Source: CBDHEY01 sp965262305 (GTDB taxonomy: Bacteria > Pseudomonadota > Gammaproteobacteria > Pseudomonadales > Cellvibrionaceae). Taken from it: a stretch of 64,000 nucleotides of DNA. The translations under genes were made by a program, and so were the position numbers. Position 1 is the first letter of the stretch; the number at the start of each line of letters is the position of its first letter. The stretch is from positions 124,001 to 188,000 of the forward strand of contig CBDHEY010000001.1 in assembly GCA_965262305.1 (NCBI GenBank), given 5' to 3'. Below are positions 58,240 to 64,000 of the stretch, piece by piece. The notes beneath the pieces are model-generated. The model ran no database searches. It saw nothing but the letters and a program-made list of their open reading frames with translations, and had not been told where the DNA came from.

Positions 58240-58265
58240 AAGCCGATTTAGTTATAAACCGGCTT
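58240..58265 (-). terminator. fimV terminator
   Basis: On the minus strand AAGCCGGTTTA pairs with TAAATCGGCTT (one G-U pair) around TAAC, followed by a T-containing stretch (GAATCTTTTC), 14 bases past the fimV stop. Confidence 0.75.
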
Positions 58266-58278
58266 CACGAAATTAAAA

Positions 58279-61200
58279 CTAGGCGTGGCTATCCACACGT
58301 CCCATTAATCCTTCTGCTTCTAATTTCTGTTGATCGTTACCTTCTTTTAGGACTTCTCTAAGAATATCTTTAGCCCCGTTTGCATCTCCCATATCGATAT
58401 ATGCTCTTGCTAAATCAAGCTTGGTCGCGGTCTCATCACTATCGCTAAGGAAATCTAGATCACTGTCATCATCATCCGCATCAGGATCGATCTCTGGAAG
58501 TTCAAATTCAAACTCTCCAGTATTACCAGATTCAAGTGAGTCAATATCTACCTCTTCGGACGATTCGTCTTCTAAAGCATCAAATGAAGTTTCAACACCA
58601 GGAATGCTAGGAACACTGTCTTCTAGTTCAAATGACGAAGGCGTTTCAGGTTCTAATACTGGCGCTTCATGAGCTTCGTCTTCGCTGGAATCGAAGTCAA
58701 CGACAGGTTCTTCAATGTCAAGATCTTCGCCGAGCTCACTCGCTTCTAATTCTGGTATCGCCTCTTCCATTTCAAGGCCATCATCCAAATCAGAACCCAA
58801 TTCAAAATCATCTTCGTCAAAATCAATTTCTTCACCCGCTTGAGTGATTTCATCACCAGATAATAACTCTTCCTGCAGCACAGGTTCGCCAGCTAAAGGC
58901 TCGAGCGTTGGAAGATCTTCGGACGAATCTGCTTCCGATTCTAAGTCTAAATTGTATACATCACTATCTAATCCTTCAGCTAATGGTGTATCGCTTTTCG
59001 CTAGGTCTTCTGGCTCATCGGATTCGAGTTCGATATCTAGATCTAACTCATCTAGATCACCCATTTCAGACGTCAATTCGTCAAGTTCTTCGTCCAGTGC
59101 CGAAAGGTCTGCGTCACTGCCCAAATCTAGCTCATCATCACCTGCCGCCTCAAAGGCTTCGGTTAAACCGGTTTCTACACCTTGATCGGAATCTTCGCTC
59201 GCAAACTGAATTGGCGTTTCATCTTCAAGAACAGACTCTTCAGGTTGTTCTTCTTCAATCACTCCGTCAAGGTCTAGATCAGAATCACTTAGATCAAGTT
59301 CTACTTCTGTACCTTCTATTTCTAGATCATCGCTAGAACCTAAATCTAACGATAAAAGATCGTCAGAATCAGAAGAAGATTCAGTTTCTTCATTAGTATC
59401 GAAATCGAAGGTTAATGACTCTTCATCCTCTTTTGATTCAAGCGCGACATCATCTAAATCAAACTCTATTCCCTCTAAGGAATCTGCTTCTTCAATCACT
59501 TCATCAGATGACTCAATAGCATCTTCTAAAGGTTTGATTTGCGTTTTATCTTCGTCATCAATATCCAAAGATAAGTCTTCAGATAAATCAAGTTCAAAGT
59601 CATTCTCTTGCAAATCATCTTCTAAATTTGTATCGGAGATATCAAAATCGAGATCATTTTCTGTTGTCGACTCGTCGATATCCAAGTCAAAATTTAGGTC
59701 ATCTTCTTGTTTCTCTTCAGAATCTAGCGAGCTCTCCGGTACATCAAGTGTAAATTCTAAGTCGCTCTCTGATTCAAGCGCTTCATTTACCATGGTCTCA
59801 TCGGAAGAGTCGAAATCATGACTTATCGCAGGTTGTTCGCCTGTATAAGTTTCTTCATCAAAGTCTGGAATACCCGCTATTCCACTACGTAACTTTTCTG
59901 CTCGCTCTATCGATTCGTCAGATCCAAATTGGCGTAGTTGACCGAAGCGATTATCGAAGTCTGTAATTTTTTCTTGTATAGAATAAACTTCGAGAAGCTT
60001 AACAAGCACATTCTCATCTTGCGGTGACTTATCAATGGCTGAGACCAGCATATCCTCAGCCTGATCATACTTTCCATAAGCTATGTATATATCTGCCTCA
60101 GCAACAACGTCTTCCGTTTGCTGCTCACCATGCTGTTCCTCATCTTGAACAACCGTCTTGTCATCTGCATCTTCTAGATCAGGAAGAGGCTCTAGTGGCT
60201 CATCAAATTCCGGCTCACGATTTTGAATGACCGTATTATCATCATCTTCTAGCGGCTCAGAGGTATCCACTGTTGAGAGAAAATCATCGAACTCGTCATC
60301 ATTGTTTCTCGAGCGAACAAAATAATACGCTGCGCCCAGAAGTGCGAAGATACCCAGAACAATATAAAGAATATTGTCCATAATCATACTGAAAATTGAG
60401 CTTTCAGGCTTTGGTGCTTGGCGAACAACTTTTGGGGCTGGCTTTTCTTTTACAGGTTCAGGTGTAGCTACCACAGCAACGTCTTGCGAAGAATCTAAAG
60501 AGTCTTCAGTTTGATCAAGCAGTAACTCCTCATCACCTCCAAACTCATTCGTCTCGGCACCAATAAGTTCCTCATCGGCTACAACTACTTCATCACCAGT
60601 AACAGTGTCAGGATAAAGCTCTTCGTCAGAGGTACCAATTTCGCTCGTTGTATCAGAGACGACGTCTGGTTCATTTTGACTATACAAATCAGAAACAGAT
60701 GACTCATCTAAAGCTTCCACTTCGGCTTCTCGAGCGGCTTTTTCTTGCTCTGATTTTTGCGCTGAAAGCTCAAGAGCTCGTAGGCTTTCATTCGCGACTT
60801 GAAGCATGCTTTCTAGTGTTTCCATCTGCTCTTCTAACGAAGCGACTTCAGATCGCAAATCTGAATTTTCACGCTGAGCCTTATCGAGCTGTTCCATGGT
60901 CGCCGACAATTCGTTTTCCAGCGCATTTACACTGAAATCGGAATCACCTCCGCTACTGCGGCCTTCCGAACTGCTATAAACATCTTCAGGTGCTGATAGT
61001 TTTAGGCGCCCTTCAGGCTCTGAAGTTTCTGAGCTAAATTCATTTGTTGAACGGCTAGCGTTAAGTTGCGGGCCAGCTCCTGTCCATTCGCGATTTTGAG
61101 CTGCTACTTGCTGTATCGCACCTTGCAGGCTGTTAGATTGAATTTCTGACTCGGTAGGAATCCGAAGAATTTGCCCACTTTTGAGTAGGTTAATATTGTT

Positions 61201-61899
61201 ATTGATAAAAGCATTTGGATTTGCATCCTGAAGCGCGATCATCGTTTGATGGACAGTCACCGAGCCACTTGGACGAATTTCTTCTGCAATTTCCCAAAGC
61301 GTGTCATTGGGCTTAACCGCGTAGGTATCTCCATCGTATCTTGGCCCACTATATGATTGTGATTCACCTGCGCTAGATTGCTGTCCAAAGCTAGATCGGG
61401 GGTTGCTCACCCCGCCGGACTTTACATCAGCGACACTCGATTCATTTGGAGCAGCATAAGACGTTGTGCTAGATACAGGTTGACTGCGTTTTTCTTCGGA
61501 AAACACTGGAAGATCCATGAGCAGAGTATATTCTCGAAGCAACTTACCACTAGGCCATTCAGTCGTTATTACGAAGTTTAGGAATGGCTCTCTAACTGGA
61601 TTTTTAGACGTCACAATAATTTTCGGGCCGTCTTTAGCACCAACATCCACAGTAAACTGCAAACCCGTTAGGAAAAATGTGCGATCAACGCCGATTCGCT
61701 CGAAATCTTCATTCGATGCTAATTCGACGATAATTTCCTCGTTTTGTAACTCCCTAACTTGAAGAAGTTTAATTTCTGCTACAAGAGGTTCATTAAGTGC
61801 GGTTTTTAAGGTGATATCACCTAAGCCCAAAGCATTAGCGTGTGAGGCAAAAATACAAAAGTATATGCTTAGTAAACCAACAAGTATTCGATAACCCAT
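58279..61899 (-). CDS. fimV: Pilus assembly / polarity protein FimV
   Basis: A large inner-membrane peptidoglycan-binding protein that organises the cell pole and type IV pili. A signal peptide (about 1-28) leads to the FimV N-terminal domain (GLGDITLKTALNEPLVAEI), a LysM domain (about 190-250, DTLWEIAEEIRPSGSVTV), a coiled coil (about 320-390), one membrane segment (about 506-530) and a long Asp/Glu-rich cytoplasmic region. The C-terminal FimV domain is the last 55 residues (TATKLDLARAYIDMGDANGA). The ATG at 61899 is chosen (AAGGA seven bases upstream); the frame opens at a TTG at 61917. Confidence 0.95.
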   Translation of the reverse strand: MGYRILVGLLSIYFCIFASHANALGLGDITLKTALNEPLVAEIKLLQVRELQNEEIIVELASNEDFERIGVDRTFFLTGLQFTVDVGAKDGPKIIVTSKNPVREPFLNFVITTEWPSGKLLREYTLLMDLPVFSEEKRSQPVSSTTSYAAPNESSVADVKSGGVSNPRSSFGQQSSAGESQSYSGPRYDGDTYAVKPNDTLWEIAEEIRPSGSVTVHQTMIALQDANPNAFINNNINLLKSGQILRIPTESEIQSNSLQGAIQQVAAQNREWTGAGPQLNASRSTNEFSSETSEPEGRLKLSAPEDVYSSSEGRSSGGDSDFSVNALENELSATMEQLDKAQRENSDLRSEVASLEEQMETLESMLQVANESLRALELSAQKSEQEKAAREAEVEALDESSVSDLYSQNEPDVVSDTTSEIGTSDEELYPDTVTGDEVVVADEELIGAETNEFGGDEELLLDQTEDSLDSSQDVAVVATPEPVKEKPAPKVVRQAPKPESSIFSMIMDNILYIVLGIFALLGAAYYFVRSRNNDDEFDDFLSTVDTSEPLEDDDNTVIQNREPEFDEPLEPLPDLEDADDKTVVQDEEQHGEQQTEDVVAEADIYIAYGKYDQAEDMLVSAIDKSPQDENVLVKLLEVYSIQEKITDFDNRFGQLRQFGSDESIERAEKLRSGIAGIPDFDEETYTGEQPAISHDFDSSDETMVNEALESESDLEFTLDVPESSLDSEEKQEDDLNFDLDIDESTTENDLDFDISDTNLEDDLQENDFELDLSEDLSLDIDDEDKTQIKPLEDAIESSDEVIEEADSLEGIEFDLDDVALESKEDEESLTFDFDTNEETESSSDSDDLLSLDLGSSDDLEIEGTEVELDLSDSDLDLDGVIEEEQPEESVLEDETPIQFASEDSDQGVETGLTEAFEAAGDDELDLGSDADLSALDEELDELTSEMGDLDELDLDIELESDEPEDLAKSDTPLAEGLDSDVYNLDLESEADSSEDLPTLEPLAGEPVLQEELLSGDEITQAGEEIDFDEDDFELGSDLDDGLEMEEAIPELEASELGEDLDIEEPVVDFDSSEDEAHEAPVLEPETPSSFELEDSVPSIPGVETSFDALEDESSEEVDIDSLESGNTGEFEFELPEIDPDADDDDSDLDFLSDSDETATKLDLARAYIDMGDANGAKDILREVLKEGNDQQKLEAEGLMGRVDSHA

Positions 61900-62360
61900 A
61901 GGTAAATCCTTGTTCAACTTTTATTTTCGGCAATTAAGAGCTCGATAAAGACTCATTGCTCTTGAATTAGTTTAGGCGAAAAACCTAGAATAATCTTTCA
62001 CTATTGGACGTAAGTATTCATTATAAATAGCTTTTTTTCAACTTACTCACCGAAAAATTAATCTCGAATAGCGTAGAAAATCACTATTTTTTTTAAAATT
62101 TAAGGGTTAATTGAGAAAAAAATGGTCCCAAAACCAAATTCGCTAATTGAAAAATAGTTTCGACAAGGCAATTGAGCAAGACAATAATGAGAGATTGATA
62201 GGAGTTTTTACAAAAAAACAGAATAAATACACAAATTAAGTAAATTTAAAAAGGCGGAGATTTTTATAGAAAATTGCACGAATAAGGACTCACTAAATAC
62301 CTTCGCGTATAAATAAATTGTGCAATACCTTGTAAGCTCTGCCTATTTAAAAACTCTAGC
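61900..62360. other. Intergenic region asd / fimV
   Basis: About 460 AT-rich bases, expected to hold the fimV promoter on the minus strand. No terminator hairpin for asd, repeat or RNA gene was recognised. Confidence 0.4.
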
Positions 62361-63464
62361 TTATCTATCTTTTAACAGATTAAGCATACGTCGCAGTGGT
62401 TCAGCTGCACCCCAAAGCAATTGATCTCCTACAGTAAATGCAGAGAGATATTCGGGCCCCATAGACATTTTTCGTAATCGCCCAACGGGGATAGATAGGG
62501 TTCCAGTAACTTTAGTTGGTGTAAGCTCTTGTAAGGTGAGATCTCGATCATTAGGAATTACTTTTACCCATTGATTCGCGGTTGAAATAATTTCTTCGAT
62601 CTCATCCAGTGGTATATTCTGCTTTAGTTTGACAGTTAAAGCCTGACTATGACATCGCATCGCACCTACACGGACGCAAATTCCGTCAATAGGTATGGGT
62701 GTTCCGCTGTTTAGTATTTTATTTGTTTCAACCTCGGCTTTCCATTCTTCTCGACTTTGTCCATTTTCTAACTGAGAATCAATATAGGGTAACAAACTTC
62801 CCGCTAAAGGAGCACCAAAATTATCAATCGATAAATCTTCGCGCATTGTAGTCAATACATCCTTATCAATATCTAAAATAGCTGAGGCAGGATCGGCAAG
62901 TTTAGTAGTAACCGAGTCGTGAATTTCTCCCATCTGACGAATAAGTTCTCGCATATTCGCTGCGCCGGCACCACTTGCTGCTTGGTAAGTCATTGAACTA
63001 ACCCACTCTACATGCCCAGCTTTAAATAATCCGGCCAACCCCATAAGCATCAAGCTAACGGTACAGTTACCGCCTATGTAATTTTTAACACCATTGGTAA
63101 GCCCGTCTTGAATAACTGCTTCATTCACAGGATCAAGTACGATTAATGCATCTTCATTCATACGCATAGAAGATGCAGCATCAATCCAAAACCCTTTCCA
63201 ACCTTGATTACGCAGTTCAGCATACACTTTTTTTGTATAGCCACTGCCTTGGCAGGTAAGGATTGCATCCAGGTTTTTTAGCTCGTTAATATCATGTGCA
63301 TCTTTTAAGGTTGTTTCCCCTTTTCCAACATTTGGCGCTGCACCGCCCACATTCGATGTTGTAAAAAAGAAAGGATCAATACTGTCAAAGTCATTCTCTT
63401 CACGCATTCTTCCCATTAATACCGATCCGACCATCCCGCGCCAGCCAACAAATCCGACTTTCAT
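62361..63464 (-). CDS. asd: Aspartate-semialdehyde dehydrogenase
   Basis: NADP enzyme reducing aspartyl phosphate in the lysine/threonine/methionine pathway. Rossmann start [18 protein letters not shown], catalytic Cys134 in [13 protein letters not shown], and the C-terminal [21 protein letters not shown] are typical of the Gram-negative form. The length is 367 residues. It follows leuB, the conserved order leuB-asd-fimV. Confidence 0.96.
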   Translation of the reverse strand: MKVGFVGWRGMVGSVLMGRMREENDFDSIDPFFFTTSNVGGAAPNVGKGETTLKDAHDINELKNLDAILTCQGSGYTKKVYAELRNQGWKGFWIDAASSMRMNEDALIVLDPVNEAVIQDGLTNGVKNYIGGNCTVSLMLMGLAGLFKAGHVEWVSSMTYQAASGAGAANMRELIRQMGEIHDSVTTKLADPASAILDIDKDVLTTMREDLSIDNFGAPLAGSLLPYIDSQLENGQSREEWKAEVETNKILNSGTPIPIDGICVRVGAMRCHSQALTVKLKQNIPLDEIEEIISTANQWVKVIPNDRDLTLQELTPTKVTGTLSIPVGRLRKMSMGPEYLSAFTVGDQLLWGAAEPLRRMLNLLKDR

Positions 63465-63557
63465 TTTTTTAACCTTTTTGATATATCAATACATTTATTT
63501 TTATTGAAACCAAGCTGTTCCAACATTCAGTTCAATCTTAAATTGTTACGTCTTATT

Positions 63558-64000
<443 letters not shown>

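Noticed and set aside
58421..59821. Several plus-strand Ser-rich frames across fimV
   Set aside because: They are antisense readings of the Asp/Glu-rich codons of fimV.

Overview
The window is an AT-rich (roughly 40% GC by eye) gammaproteobacterial chromosome segment. Conserved blocks ndk-rlmN-pilW-rodZ, lptG-lptF divergent from pepA-holC-valS, and leuB-asd-fimV ... truA-trpF-trpB-trpA-accD-folC-dedD are arranged as in Pseudomonadales/Cellvibrionales. Proline-threonine-alanine linkers, xylan-directed enzymes and multidomain secreted proteins suggest a polysaccharide-degrading Cellvibrionaceae-like organism (Saccharophagus/Teredinibacter/Cellvibrio type). That placement is inference from gene order and protein style, not from a search.

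Region by region: 1-4.2 kb holds rodZ, the type IV pilus lipoprotein gene pilW, rlmN, ndk and a secreted glutathione peroxidase. 4.4-13.9 kb is a pentose module: two tandem GH43 beta-xylosidase-like genes, then an oxidative (Weimberg-type) pathway with alpha-ketoglutaric semialdehyde dehydrogenase, an XylX-type 2-keto-3-deoxypentonate dehydratase, an SMP-30 lactonase and an SDR sugar dehydrogenase, with a divergent 2-hydroxyacid dehydrogenase. The sugar-acid dehydratase of this pathway is not in the window. 14.2-23.0 kb carries the most unusual content: three consecutive genes for secreted di-haem cytochromes of the DHOR/DUF1111 type joined to small Cys-containing modules and, in the third, a CBM35/CBM6-like module. 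The first two are almost identical in coding sequence but have diverged promoters. All three share a promoter-like box, and the first two share an inverted repeat just downstream of it; the first also has a perfect CRP-type site. 23.2-30.1 kb has purC and an Entner-Doudoroff module (zwf-edd-eda, with gap divergent) that lacks pgl.

30.2-49.4 kb mixes housekeeping genes (lptFG, pepA, holC, valS) with small accessory genes. Two signalling proteins stand out: a class III cyclase-FHA fusion lacking the usual transition-state arginine, and a membrane-anchored protein with one intact Ser/Thr kinase domain followed by a pseudokinase domain. 49.4-64 kb is the dedD-folC-accD-trpA-trpB-trpF-truA cluster, a PAS-PAS-GGDEF-EAL protein, the very acidic FimV, asd and the 3' part of leuB.

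Working picture (inference): imported xylo-oligosaccharides are cut by the GH43 enzymes, xylose is oxidised to 2-oxoglutarate and hexoses go through Entner-Doudoroff, while the secreted di-haem proteins supply an extracellular redox activity at the polysaccharide surface. No rRNA, tRNA, CRISPR array, phage or insertion sequence was recognised.
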